The notes: generated from the sequence alone by a model not told the origin. Counted from the first letter of the stretch, positions 44,370 to 55,250 are shown. The stretch is 63,083 bases of DNA from an uncultured Flavobacteriales bacterium (GCA_905479325.1 CAJQLW010000003.1:1-63083); one strand, 5' to 3'. Made by a program: numbers and translations.

Positions 44370-45365
44370 TTAGATAGATATAAATTCTGGCTCCGCTATT
44401 TTTATCCCATCGATTCTAACTAAGGCTGAGGCAACTGAAAAGCCAACACCAAAACCTGAAAACAAAACCCATCCGGATTTATTGTGTCGCCAATTTAGAC
44501 TAAACGTTAATGGAATACTTGCGGAGGCAGTATTTCCATATTTATATAGTGAGTTTGGTACTGCAGCTTCTTCTGCGCCTATCGCCTTCATTATAGAATT
44601 GTTAATTAATAGGTTTGCTTGGTGAAAAACATACATTTCAGGAATTTTTCTCTCACAGGAGTACCTATCCAGTAATGTTTCGATGTTCTTAGGAACATAT
44701 TTAACTGCGTAATTGAACACCTCAATACCGTCCATTCGCATCCAATTACCTATCCCATTTTTTTGCAAAGAAATAGCTTTTTGACCTTTGCCAAAGGTCT
44801 CTAGGTTAAAATAGCTTTCCATACTATTACTACCCTCTATTCCGATGGCACATACCGCATCTGAAAATATAGGCTTCACAGCCATATCTCCCTCCTCTGT
44901 TAAACTGCTTGAAACATCGCCACAGCATAAAATTGCCCTTTTCCCTTTTTGATCCAACGAAGCTAATAGTTGACTTACAGTGTGCAACCCGTATACAAAC
45001 CCCGAACAACCCGAATTAATATCATATGCTAAAACAGAAGAGGAAAAGTCCATTTCTCCATGAATTTGACAAGCTAAAGATGGAATTGATGATTGTGCAG
45101 ATTGAGTGACAATTACTAAAACGTCAATAGAGCCTCGATCCCAAACAAGAGTCTCCAATAATTTATTGATTGCTGTTTTAAATAAAACCTTAACCGACTG
45201 ATCTTTGTCCTTTGCTATATACCTAAATCGAATACCAGTATGTTTTATGAGCTCTTCTTTTTGATTTACGTCCAACATAGACAAATCCAAGTTGTCTTCT
45301 TTGTTAGAAGGCAAAACTGTCGTAATTCCACTAATTTTAGCACCAATTATTTTCGAAAGTGGCAT
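44370..45365 (-). CDS. 3-oxoacyl-ACP synthase III-like enzyme
   Basis: Encodes 331 residues. The thiolase-fold triad is visible: Cys in INSGCSGFVYG (near residue 119), His in VFHQANLL (near 248) and Asn in YGNTASASIP (near 278). It starts four bases after the ACP stop. It would condense an acyl-CoA primer with malonyl-ACP, or act as an acyl-transferring FabH homologue, on the local ACP. Such pairs are known in glycan clusters for making short acyl groups. Confidence 0.87.
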   Translation of the reverse strand: MPLSKIIGAKISGITTVLPSNKEDNLDLSMLDVNQKEELIKHTGIRFRYIAKDKDQSVKVLFKTAINKLLETLVWDRGSIDVLVIVTQSAQSSIPSLACQIHGEMDFSSSVLAYDINSGCSGFVYGLHTVSQLLASLDQKGKRAILCCGDVSSSLTEEGDMAVKPIFSDAVCAIGIEGSNSMESYFNLETFGKGQKAISLQKNGIGNWMRMDGIEVFNYAVKYVPKNIETLLDRYSCERKIPEMYVFHQANLLINNSIMKAIGAEEAAVPNSLYKYGNTASASIPLTFSLNWRHNKSGWVLFSGFGVGFSVASALVRIDGIKIAEPEFISI

Positions 45366-45369
45366 TAAT

Positions 45370-45591
45370 TTAATTTTTAATAATGTTAAACAAATCGCCC
45401 AATGTTTTTGACTGTGACAAATCTGTCGAAGATACTAAGACTCCATACTCATCATTAATTGCAGAGATAAAAATTAAGGCATTTAGTGAACTCCAACTTG
45501 GCAAATTCCTATATTCAGTTTGAAAACTCAATGAACTGTATTCAACTTGAAATTCTTTTGCTGTAAAACGTAAAAAGTCTAATTCACTCAT
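45370..45591 (-). CDS. acyl carrier protein
   Basis: Encodes 73 residues from MSELDFLRFTAKEF. The phosphopantetheine site reads PSWSSLNAL: the modified Ser is kept, but the usual Asp before it (DSL) is Ser. The C-terminal TLGDLFNIIKN is typical. A TTG at 45600 is a less likely start. It is the first gene of the long minus-strand cluster and is paired with KAS III. A -7 box lies 57 bases upstream of the ATG. Confidence 0.8.
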   Translation of the reverse strand: MSELDFLRFTAKEFQVEYSSLSFQTEYRNLPSWSSLNALIFISAINDEYGVLVSSTDLSQSKTLGDLFNIIKN

Positions 45592-45648
45592 TTGATACAA
45601 ATAATATATATTCTTGCAAGATATTTCTCCCCTTTCTTAATTAAAGTC

Positions 45649-45656
45649 CAAACTTA
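45649..45656 (-). promoter_or_regulatory. candidate promoter of the glycan/terpenoid cluster
   Basis: The minus strand reads TAAGTTTG, a full match to TAnnTTTG, leading into the ACP gene. No good -33 element is visible. Confidence 0.45.
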
Positions 45657-45741
45657 TATAAATTAGTCTTTGTTATCTTTAGGCGAATATGCGTTTAGCG
45701 AATTTATTTAAACTAAAATAGCACAAAATCATTTATTTTAC

Positions 45742-45749
45742 TACTTTTG
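45742..45749 (+). promoter_or_regulatory. candidate promoter of the giant T9SS gene
   Basis: TACTTTTG matches TAnnTTTG 37 bases before the ATG at 45787. A clear -33 element is not seen. Confidence 0.45.
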
Positions 45750-45786
45750 ATAACTTAACGTTTGTTAAAAAACATCCATTTATTAA

Positions 45787-48700
45787 ATGAATATGAAAAA
45801 GTCAATTTATTTTTTTTCATTATTATTATTCGCTTTACCTACTTTTGAAAGCCAGGCACAACTTACCACAGGCGATGTTCAAGTATCCGTTGATTATAAT
45901 ATCGGTACATTAACCGTAAATTGGCTAGAGAGGTCAGGAAGCGGTGGTTGTATAGCTTATGCTGATGATGAAAAAATAACGTATCAAATAGGATCAGGAT
46001 CTACGCAGACGTTATATGATAATACCAGTGGTTCGTCTAGTGTCGGGAATACTGCTTCTTTCTCTCCTCCTGCCGATTTTTTTACTAATGCCGTAACCGT
46101 TAAATTTATATCAAGATTTGGTAATGGCATAAACGCAGGTTGTGGACAACCCCAAATCCCATCCACTCTAACTTATAATATAGCAACACGGGTAGAGAAT
46201 CCTCAGTCGCTAAGCGCTTCATATGACCAATCTTGTGATAACGTCATATTAAATTGGGACGCCCCTTCAATAGTTGCAGGGTCCCCACTTTTAAGATATG
46301 AAATTTCTCGACGAAATGCGAATTCCACAGGTGCATTTACGGACATTGCTACAAATGTTTCAAGTAGTTCTGTAAGCTATACTGATGCAACTGCTCCTTC
46401 AGGAGTTGAGCAAGAATATAAGGTGAAAACAAAAATGTTGTACTCATTAAGCAGAACCGCACTTACAACAGGCGTCACAGAAAATGGTCGAAGAATTGGA
46501 ATTTCAGGAAATCCTTCTGGAGTTTTTATTGATCAAGCAAATTGCAATGGAGAGTTAGATGTGAATTGGAACTGGGCGAGCTCTAACAACCCTAATAATT
46601 TTGAAGTGTATAAAGCATCGAACCCAGCCTTTACAGCGGGACTTGAAACAATTCAATTGTCAGGGTCAGACAGAGCATATAGAGACATCAATTCAGTTTC
46701 TGGAACGGAATATTACTATCGGGTGCGTGCAACAGCAACTTGTCCCAGTAGCCCTTTAGTTCCGCTTTATTCAGCTTATTCCAATACAGACTCTAAGGTA
46801 GGTTTAGGAATTCCTGCTGCAACAGTTACAACAGGGATTACCCCTAACATTGCAAACAAAGAAGTCACATTAACTTGGACCGATAATTCTGCAATGGAAG
46901 AAGGGTTTAAGATCGTTAGACAAAGCTCTACCGGTCAAATTGAATTTGACGTACCAGAAAACACAACCAGTTACACAGATAATACTGCAGAAATTTGTTC
47001 AAACTTAACTTATTCTGTGAAGGTTTTCAATTCTTGCAGATCTAGTGGGGTTGCTTCTTCAAATTCCGAAACAGCATATATACCCGCTGATATTGCTAAT
47101 GTTTTTGATGCCGGTCAAAATAAAGTTGGAGCATCGGATGGGGAGTTTGGAGATCGAATTGAATTAAAGTGGAAATCTACTACTAGACAAGTAGATGATT
47201 GGTCTGTTTATCGAATAAATCCATTAATACCGGATACCACATTTGTAGCCTCTGTTGATGGGAGTTCGAGGTTTTATTCTGACATTACTGCAAATGCAAA
47301 TACTTTATATGAGTATTTAATTGAAGGAGTTAGTGATTGCGCAGGAAATATCCTGTATTCTAACACAACAAAAGATGTAGGCTTTAGACTCGCCTTTGGA
47401 ACAGCAAATGGACAAGTAACTTATGACGGAGGAACTGCTGTTGAAGACGTTAAAATAACAGCTGAATCTGCCTCAGGCGCAAGTGGGTTTTCTGGAGATT
47501 TTAATGGGACTTCAAGTTATGCCAACGCTGAAAATCCTCCAGCTTTGCAAACCGACTCAATGACGATTACAAGTTTTATCCGACCTGAGAATTTAGTTGG
47601 GAAAAAAGTAATTGCATCAAAGTTAACAGGATCGACGGGTTGGGAATTCTTCCTACAGAATTCGGTACTGACACTTACTGTAGGAAGTAAAACAATTATG
47701 GGGACTTCTCCATTCATCGTTGCAAATAATTGGACTTCTGTTGCCGCATCTATTTCAGGCGATTCAGTGAAGTTATATGCAAATGGAGTTGTACTCAATG
47801 TCGAAGTGTCAAATCAACTTTCAACCAACACCACTTCAAATTTGTTCATTGGAAAATCCTTGACAGGGAACTACTTCAAAGGACAGTTAGATGAAATGCG
47901 TTTTTATGACAGAGCGTTAACCAATGCAGAAATTCGAAAAGGTTTTGATGTGTATATCAACCCTTCTCAAGACGGTTTAGTTGGTTATTGGAGGTTTGAT
48001 GAAGGATTTGGAAACAATGCTTACGATTATTCTAAAACGTTACTTACTCCAAATAAAAATCACGCATCTCTTGTAAATGTGCCATTTAGCAATATTAAGC
48101 CTTCTACAAGTCAGTTAACTGCAGGAGCATATACAGATGATAGAGGTAGTTATTTCATCCCATTCATCCCATTCTCAGCAAATGGGGATAACTTTCTTAT
48201 AACGCCCGCATTTGGCACGCACACATTCACTCCTGCAACAACCACGCTTTTTATTGGTGGATCAACTCCTAATTTTAACAATGTTAATTTCCTCGATAAT
48301 TCATCCTTTAATGTAACGGGGTCAGTTAAATTTAAAGGTTCTAGTTGTTTTGTTGAAGGTGTTTTAATTAGAGTTGATGGTGAAGTAGTAATACAAAATG
48401 GAGCACCTGTTCAAACTGATGCTCTGGGAGCATATTCATTACAAGTCCCTATTGGTCCTCATGTTATAACAGCAGAAAAAACGAATCATAGTTTTTCTGT
48501 TGGTAGGTTCCCTTCATCTGGAAACTATAATTTCCAACAAAATGAAAATCTTAATTCGTTTATTGATAGTACCCTTTTAACGGTAGTTGGCCGTGTAGCA
48601 GGGGGAGGAATTCAAAAAGCACTGCTCCCAGGTTTGGGAAGAGGTAAGAATAACATTGGACGAGCAACTATCAATTTCAAATCATTACAAGGTAATGGTT

Positions 48701-51700
48701 GCATGGACACTACTGTTACAACAGATCCTATTACCGGTGAATATGAAATAAAACTCCCTCCACTAAAGTTTGAAGTTAAAGATTTCACAATTAGCTCTAA
48801 CGCAGGTATAATCTTTAATAACAACGCTATTCTTAATTTATTTGATACCCCTCCACTACAAACAGAGGCTGACACGTTATTTCAGGACTCTGTTGGTGTG
48901 CAAAAAATTATTAGCATTGACAGTATTTCATTTAACAAACAGCTTGACTTTATCTACTCAGAGGCTCCAATATTAAATGTTGTAGATGAAAATTTCCAAA
49001 ATTATTATGGTACGGATTCCTTGCAAACAACAGTTAATAATTTTGCAATAACCGTTCCAACAAATGCATTAGGTCTAAATTACCCGGTGTTTGAAGAGAA
49101 TGCATATTATACTTGGAATATTTTGGCCAATGAGGTATATGTAAACAAAGATGCAAACCAAGTGGACCCTACTACTTGGATTTATGATAGTGTCCCATTG
49201 ACCGATGGCAAGTTTATTATTAGCAACAACTTAGCTACAGAGGTTGCTAAGGAATTTATTATAGAACCTCAAGATAATTTTGATGGTATACAACCTTATA
49301 GTTTTAATGCAAGTCAAGCTAACATATCCCAAGACCCAATCCCACAATATAATTTTACAAAAACTTTTGAAATTACATTAGTAACGCCAACTGCAACAGT
49401 TATTTGGAACCCAAACGCAGGTGACGGAACCCCTTCTCCTCTATTTAGAGGAATAATTTTTGGAGGGAAAGCGCTAGGAAACTCCTTTGCAACAGCTGGG
49501 CCTCAAGTTGTCACTATGATCTTAAGAGATCCTCCGGGGTCCAATAGCTTTTCTACTTGGGGAAAGGAAACGACTCATACTACAACTAGCTCGTTTGAAA
49601 CAGACTTTGGCGTTGGATTCAACCTTGAAAAGAATATCAAACTAGGTACAAAGTTCACAGTCGGATTAGGATATGCTACTGAAGCTAAATTTACTAATAA
49701 TTTAAAACTTAGCTTAAATGTACAAGCTAGTGTTAATACCAATAATGAACATGTTGAAAGTGTGACTAGGGGAGTTGAAATAAACACTAGTTCTGACCCA
49801 GACTTTGTGGGTCCTAATGCTGATTTATTTTTTGGAAAGTCAATGAATATGGACTTTGGCCTTGCTCAAGTGATTGCTCTAATTGATACCGCACAATGTG
49901 GTGGTTCTAACACTGTATGTTATGGAGATACATTGATCTATAATGGAAATGCCTTTAGAATAGGCACAACTAAAACAATGTTTGTTGTGCCGGGAGGGTA
50001 TGGAACTGAATTTGTTTATAGCCAATCAGGAATTGAAAATAACGTATTACCAAGATTGGTTAATTTAAGGGATCAAATACTCGCAGGAGGTGGTAATTAC
50101 AACTCAATTCTATCTTCTAATGATCCTAATTATGGAAGGAGCAATGACGATGTTGTGTTTGGTACAAATGCTACTCCAGCCCCTCTAGAATCCTCTCGTG
50201 AAGATAGTTTAGGACTAAGTTATCATTTCTCAGGGTATGGCACGAGGGATACTACTGTTACAGATACAATTATCCCCCCGCCTTTTTTATACACGATACA
50301 AAGAACAATTACCGTTGTAACAGGTGTAGATAGTGTTTGGTGGTACAACAGGCAAATCACACTTTGGGAAGATGCTTTAGCACAAAATGAAAAAGAAAAA
50401 ATTGATGCAACTTCATCAAATTTAGACCGTAATATATCTTATCAGGCAGGGTCTTCCATCGCTTACACAAGTTCTTCAACAATAACAGACACAAGAACAA
50501 GAACTTATAATTTAAATTTAACAGAAACGGCAGCCCTAGAAATAGCCGCTGAAGTTGCAGGTGCCGGAGTGAGCGTCGCGCAATCATTAAACCTGACTCA
50601 AAATATTAGTAAAGGGACATCCTCATCCACAGGGACGACTACAACTTTTGGTTACACGTTGGATGACCAAAACCCTTTAGATGACTTTACCGTTGATGTA
50701 TTTGAATCTACACAAGGATTTGGAACAATCTTTAAGACCAGAGCAGGGAACACAGCTTGTCCACATCAAGAAGAATACAAATCAAAATACTATCTCCCAG
50801 GTACCATCATAGATCAGGCGACTGTTCAATATGAACAACCAAGAATAACTGCCTCCCCATCAACAACCTATAACGTTCCTGCAGATGGTTCCGCGGTAAT
50901 TAATTTAAGTCTAATAAACGATGGATTAAAACAAGAGGTTTATCGATTGACAGTTCTTGAAGCCTCAAACCCAAATGGCGCGATACTACGGATTGATGGG
51001 CTTAACCCGAACAGAGAATTTGCAGTTCCAGCGCAAGCTTCATTAAGTAAGCAACTCACAATAACTAAAGGTGCTACCGCTATTACATATGATAGCTTAG
51101 CTCTTATATTTCATTCAACTTGCCAATATTCATATAGCACTGCGAACTACAAAGATATTGCAGACACAGTTTATGTTTCTGTTAATTTCTTACCATCATG
51201 CACAGACATTGCTATTGCCAGTCCAGGAGATCAATTTGTTTTAAATAATTCATTCAATGACACCTTACCATTACTAATATCTGGATATGATATAAATTAT
51301 GGAGGGTTAGAAAAAATTGGTATTCAATTCAAACCTGCTGCTCAAGCTTCTTGGATTTCCTTATCAGAAGAATGGTTTGCAGATACCAGCAATATAGGTG
51401 TCAGATATCCTCAACACACAAGTCCACTAGAAATCCCGAAAAACCAGTCGTATATCACCTACAATCTTGACATGGCACAATTAATTGATCAAGATTATCA
51501 AATAAGGGCGTCATCAACATGTGAAATCCCTGGCAACCCGGACAAAACTGTATTTTCACCTGTAATTGGTGGTGTCGCTGATAGGGTAAACCCCGAAGCA
51601 TTTGGAACACCCACTCCTGCTGACGGAGTTTTAGATCCAAATGATGACATTTCTATTCAATTCAACGAACCCATTGAAGCGGGATCTATTACGCTAGACA

Positions 51701-54700
51701 ACTTCCAATTATCAGGAGTTGTAAATGGTCAGGCAGTTCGACACGATAAAACAGCTTCTTTTGATGGAGCTACAGGATACCTTCAAGTAGCAAACGGGTT
51801 TGATTTTGCTTCAGGAAGTTTTACTGTTGAATTTTGGGCTAAACGAAATGTTTTAGGAACAGATCAAGTTGTTATCTCTCAGGGGAATACTCCTAATAAT
51901 TTATTTGCCGTTGGCTTTAATGGAGCAAATAATGTTGAAGTTACTGTTGGAAACCAAACGTATGCTTCTACCTTTACTGTTTTAGATGATAGCACTTGGC
52001 ATCATTACTCCGTTGTTTACGATAAACCCAATTTAAATCTAGAAATTTTTGACCGCTCTAGTTCTGCAACTGTTTCGAGCAGCAACAACAATTTCTTCTC
52101 TTCGTTTACAAGCGGAGGTAAAACGTATTTTGGTAAAAACTCTCAAACTAATTCCTCATTCTTTAACGGTAGTGCGCATCAAATTCGAATTTGGAACATA
52201 GCGCTTAGCAGTTCTATTATTACGAGTAGACTAAACGTTAATCTTACAGGCAGAGAGCCGGGCCTAGTTGGCTATTGGCCAATCGAAGAAGGTAGAGGAA
52301 GCATAGTGGAAGACAAAGCGAGAGCTAGAAATGCAGAATTTTTTGCGGAATGGGAGATAAGCCCAAAAAGTAGCAGTGCATTTTTTGATGGGACAGATGA
52401 TTTTGCCTTACTAGACAGTGCAGGAACAGTGGCTATATCCTATGAGATGGATCTTACCATAGAATTTTGGTTTAAAACTGCCGGTGGATCAACTATGTCG
52501 ATGCTTTCAAACGGGGGAGGTAGATTTACTCCGAATGGGTCTAACAGAAATGGATGGAACATTGAGATAGCAGCTGATAATACGATTCATGTTAAAAATG
52601 ATAGTACTGATTTTACAGCCGTATCAGCTAACTTTGCAGATAACAATTGGCACCATTTTGCTTTGGTAGTAAATCGAGCAGCGAACGCTACTGCCTACAT
52701 TGACGGCATCCAACAAAATACTTTAAGTGCTGATAATTTTTACGGATTTGGAGCACCAAGACTCGCAATTGGAGCGCGATATTCTGTCAATGGAACAATT
52801 GAAACATATGATCAATACTTTAATGGTTCAATTGATGAAGTACGGATTTGGAATTCAGCTAGATTAAATGATAACATTGATTTAGACATGTTCAACCGAT
52901 TGAAAGGGGATGAATTTGGCTTATTGGTATATTATCCTTTTGAAAACTATAAGCTTGAACTAGGTGTTTCAACCCTTACTCCTAACTTTAAAGATGGTTC
53001 ACTTAGCTTGTTAGACTTAGTGGCGCAAAATGGAGCATTTGTAACTTCTGCACAATCACCTGCAATTGCGTTACAAAGACCTGTGAAGAACATCAACTGT
53101 ACATGGAGTGTAAACAATGATAAAATTGTTATCAATACGAATGAAGATCCTGGGAATATTGAAAATGTAACATTGAATATCTCAGTAAGAAATATTAAGG
53201 ATTTACACGGGAACAAAATGCAGTCTCCTAAAACTTGGATTGCGTACATTAATAAAAACCAAGTAAAGTGGCAAGACGCTGAAAAAAATCTATCCAAAGA
53301 GTTTAATGATACATTGACATTTTCAACTAGAGTAATTAATAGTGGAGGTCAGGTTAAGAATTACTCTATAAGTAATATCCCTGCTTGGTTAACGGTTACT
53401 CCTTCTAATGGAACTATTTCTCCTCAGAGCACCCAAGCAATTACATTCACAGTGAACTCGGCCTTAAATATTGGCACGTACGAAGAAGATTTACTTTTAA
53501 CAACTGACTTTGGTTATGCTGAAAAACTAAATGTTAATCTGCAAGTTAGAAAAACAGCTCCAAGTTTCACCTTTGATCCTAGCCTTTACGCAAAGAGCAT
53601 GAATATAATTGGGCAAATTGCCATTAACAGTAATATCAGCGTGAATGATGAGGATATATTAGTAGCTTATATTAATAACGAAATAAGAGGAAAGGCTACT
53701 CTGCAATACATTCCTAGTTTGGACAAGTACATCGGTTTCTTAGACGTGTACAGTAATAATGCAGACTCTGTTAAGTTTAAAGTTTGGAACTCTTCAGAAG
53801 GGGAACTACACGAAAATGTAACCCCAAACCTTTACTTCGTAGAGAACTCTTTAGTTGGTAGCATTTTGAATCCTCAAATTTTTAATGCAGTGAATAACTT
53901 GGCTAAACCAATTGTTCTAAACGCAGGTTGGAATTGGGTCTCTTTCCCATTAACTGATACTAAAATGGCAGGTTTACACGCTTTCTTTAGTGAAACAAAC
54001 TTTAGTTCAGGAGATGTAGTGAAGACAATTGGAAACAATGCATTTGCTCAATACGGTGGCCCTTCTTTAGGCTGGTCTGGTGGATTAACTAGATATGGGT
54101 TGAACAATCATCAGTCCTACTTAATTCATATTTCAACGAAAGACACCTTGATGTATTCAGGTTTAGCAATTGACCCAGATACGATGCCAATTAATGTTGT
54201 TACCGGATGGAATAGAATTGGGTTTGTTTCAACCAAAAATGTTGAAATCAACTCTGCTCTTGCAAACTTTAACGCAACAGATGGGGATTTAATTAAATCT
54301 CAGCAAGCATTTGCTGTTTACCTAAGTACCTTAGGCTGGATTGGTAGTTTAACCACACTTGAGCCAACAGAAGGTTATTTATTGAAAGCAGCAGATTCTG
54401 CAACATTTGTTTATCCAAGAAGAGGGCTATTGAGAATAAAAGAAGAGCCTGTGCAACAAAAGTTAGAAGATGTTATGCCTTCGCTATACACTTTAAATCC
54501 TAACGCATACGAAGCAAGTACCAACGCGATTATAAAAATTAATACGTGCGAGGAGTTACTAGCAAACAAAGACTGGGCGCTTGCAGCTTTCAAGAACAAT
54601 GAATTGAGAGGATTTGTAAACTCTACCCAATTTGTTGATGAGGAGTTGGGCCACGAGTACTTTATTACCGTATACGGAGAAGGAAACGAAACCTATACTT

Positions 54701-55116
54701 TCAAAATGATTAACCAAACAAATGGTGAGCAAATGGAAGTAAATGCGAAGCTTGATTTTGAGAAAAACAAGCTTCAAGGTGAAGTTGCAAACCCATTACA
54801 GTTTAACTTATTTACTGAAGTAGATTGTGATCAGTTTAAGGTGGAAGAGCAGATTGCTAGTGAAGAGGAACAACTAAGTTACCCGAATCCATTCTCGAAA
54901 TTTGTAACCATCGTGGTGCCTAATTCCATTACGGAAACAGCACAAGTTCAAATTATTGATAAAAATGGACGAATTGTATTTAACAGAGATATTGAAGATG
55001 CTCGAAAGTTTCATTTGAATGGAGCAGAACTTCACTTCTTAACAAACGGTGTTTACACCTTGAAATTCACTGATGGAAAAACCGTTGTTACTGAAAAATT
55101 AGTAAGAATTAAGTAA
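45787..55116 (+). CDS. giant LamG/FnIII-like surface protein with T9SS type A sorting domain
   Basis: Encodes 3109 residues (or from the second ATG, two codons on) with a signal peptide (YFFSLLLFALPTFESQAQ). In order: several FnIII-like domains (about 80-560), a LamG/concanavalin-like domain (about 568-748), carboxypeptidase-regulatory-like segments, a Ser/Thr-rich part without known domain (about 1200-1700), two more LamG domains (about 1988-2185 and 2195-2390), an Ig-like region, two copies of a YINNEIRGKA / FKNNELRGFV domain, and a type A sorting domain starting SYPNPFSKF. It is exported by T9SS and probably acts in adhesion or glycan binding. Base use is like the neighbours. Confidence 0.9.
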   Translation: MNMKKSIYFFSLLLFALPTFESQAQLTTGDVQVSVDYNIGTLTVNWLERSGSGGCIAYADDEKITYQIGSGSTQTLYDNTSGSSSVGNTASFSPPADFFTNAVTVKFISRFGNGINAGCGQPQIPSTLTYNIATRVENPQSLSASYDQSCDNVILNWDAPSIVAGSPLLRYEISRRNANSTGAFTDIATNVSSSSVSYTDATAPSGVEQEYKVKTKMLYSLSRTALTTGVTENGRRIGISGNPSGVFIDQANCNGELDVNWNWASSNNPNNFEVYKASNPAFTAGLETIQLSGSDRAYRDINSVSGTEYYYRVRATATCPSSPLVPLYSAYSNTDSKVGLGIPAATVTTGITPNIANKEVTLTWTDNSAMEEGFKIVRQSSTGQIEFDVPENTTSYTDNTAEICSNLTYSVKVFNSCRSSGVASSNSETAYIPADIANVFDAGQNKVGASDGEFGDRIELKWKSTTRQVDDWSVYRINPLIPDTTFVASVDGSSRFYSDITANANTLYEYLIEGVSDCAGNILYSNTTKDVGFRLAFGTANGQVTYDGGTAVEDVKITAESASGASGFSGDFNGTSSYANAENPPALQTDSMTITSFIRPENLVGKKVIASKLTGSTGWEFFLQNSVLTLTVGSKTIMGTSPFIVANNWTSVAASISGDSVKLYANGVVLNVEVSNQLSTNTTSNLFIGKSLTGNYFKGQLDEMRFYDRALTNAEIRKGFDVYINPSQDGLVGYWRFDEGFGNNAYDYSKTLLTPNKNHASLVNVPFSNIKPSTSQLTAGAYTDDRGSYFIPFIPFSANGDNFLITPAFGTHTFTPATTTLFIGGSTPNFNNVNFLDNSSFNVTGSVKFKGSSCFVEGVLIRVDGEVVIQNGAPVQTDALGAYSLQVPIGPHVITAEKTNHSFSVGRFPSSGNYNFQQNENLNSFIDSTLLTVVGRVAGGGIQKALLPGLGRGKNNIGRATINFKSLQGNGCMDTTVTTDPITGEYEIKLPPLKFEVKDFTISSNAGIIFNNNAILNLFDTPPLQTEADTLFQDSVGVQKIISIDSISFNKQLDFIYSEAPILNVVDENFQNYYGTDSLQTTVNNFAITVPTNALGLNYPVFEENAYYTWNILANEVYVNKDANQVDPTTWIYDSVPLTDGKFIISNNLATEVAKEFIIEPQDNFDGIQPYSFNASQANISQDPIPQYNFTKTFEITLVTPTATVIWNPNAGDGTPSPLFRGIIFGGKALGNSFATAGPQVVTMILRDPPGSNSFSTWGKETTHTTTSSFETDFGVGFNLEKNIKLGTKFTVGLGYATEAKFTNNLKLSLNVQASVNTNNEHVESVTRGVEINTSSDPDFVGPNADLFFGKSMNMDFGLAQVIALIDTAQCGGSNTVCYGDTLIYNGNAFRIGTTKTMFVVPGGYGTEFVYSQSGIENNVLPRLVNLRDQILAGGGNYNSILSSNDPNYGRSNDDVVFGTNATPAPLESSREDSLGLSYHFSGYGTRDTTVTDTIIPPPFLYTIQRTITVVTGVDSVWWYNRQITLWEDALAQNEKEKIDATSSNLDRNISYQAGSSIAYTSSSTITDTRTRTYNLNLTETAALEIAAEVAGAGVSVAQSLNLTQNISKGTSSSTGTTTTFGYTLDDQNPLDDFTVDVFESTQGFGTIFKTRAGNTACPHQEEYKSKYYLPGTIIDQATVQYEQPRITASPSTTYNVPADGSAVINLSLINDGLKQEVYRLTVLEASNPNGAILRIDGLNPNREFAVPAQASLSKQLTITKGATAITYDSLALIFHSTCQYSYSTANYKDIADTVYVSVNFLPSCTDIAIASPGDQFVLNNSFNDTLPLLISGYDINYGGLEKIGIQFKPAAQASWISLSEEWFADTSNIGVRYPQHTSPLEIPKNQSYITYNLDMAQLIDQDYQIRASSTCEIPGNPDKTVFSPVIGGVADRVNPEAFGTPTPADGVLDPNDDISIQFNEPIEAGSITLDNFQLSGVVNGQAVRHDKTASFDGATGYLQVANGFDFASGSFTVEFWAKRNVLGTDQVVISQGNTPNNLFAVGFNGANNVEVTVGNQTYASTFTVLDDSTWHHYSVVYDKPNLNLEIFDRSSSATVSSSNNNFFSSFTSGGKTYFGKNSQTNSSFFNGSAHQIRIWNIALSSSIITSRLNVNLTGREPGLVGYWPIEEGRGSIVEDKARARNAEFFAEWEISPKSSSAFFDGTDDFALLDSAGTVAISYEMDLTIEFWFKTAGGSTMSMLSNGGGRFTPNGSNRNGWNIEIAADNTIHVKNDSTDFTAVSANFADNNWHHFALVVNRAANATAYIDGIQQNTLSADNFYGFGAPRLAIGARYSVNGTIETYDQYFNGSIDEVRIWNSARLNDNIDLDMFNRLKGDEFGLLVYYPFENYKLELGVSTLTPNFKDGSLSLLDLVAQNGAFVTSAQSPAIALQRPVKNINCTWSVNNDKIVINTNEDPGNIENVTLNISVRNIKDLHGNKMQSPKTWIAYINKNQVKWQDAEKNLSKEFNDTLTFSTRVINSGGQVKNYSISNIPAWLTVTPSNGTISPQSTQAITFTVNSALNIGTYEEDLLLTTDFGYAEKLNVNLQVRKTAPSFTFDPSLYAKSMNIIGQIAINSNISVNDEDILVAYINNEIRGKATLQYIPSLDKYIGFLDVYSNNADSVKFKVWNSSEGELHENVTPNLYFVENSLVGSILNPQIFNAVNNLAKPIVLNAGWNWVSFPLTDTKMAGLHAFFSETNFSSGDVVKTIGNNAFAQYGGPSLGWSGGLTRYGLNNHQSYLIHISTKDTLMYSGLAIDPDTMPINVVTGWNRIGFVSTKNVEINSALANFNATDGDLIKSQQAFAVYLSTLGWIGSLTTLEPTEGYLLKAADSATFVYPRRGLLRIKEEPVQQKLEDVMPSLYTLNPNAYEASTNAIIKINTCEELLANKDWALAAFKNNELRGFVNSTQFVDEELGHEYFITVYGEGNETYTFKMINQTNGEQMEVNAKLDFEKNKLQGEVANPLQFNLFTEVDCDQFKVEEQIASEEEQLSYPNPFSKFVTIVVPNSITETAQVQIIDKNGRIVFNRDIEDARKFHLNGAELHFLTNGVYTLKFTDGKTVVTEKLVRIK

Positions 55117-55250
55117 ATCGTTGTTCACAACATTATTCAGTAATTCACCACAAATATTTGAATGATATCATTTAATTTGCTTTTTTAACACCTTTGAAAA
55201 AACGACAAGAATACTAGAATCAAAATAACTCAACTAGAATCACTTATAAT

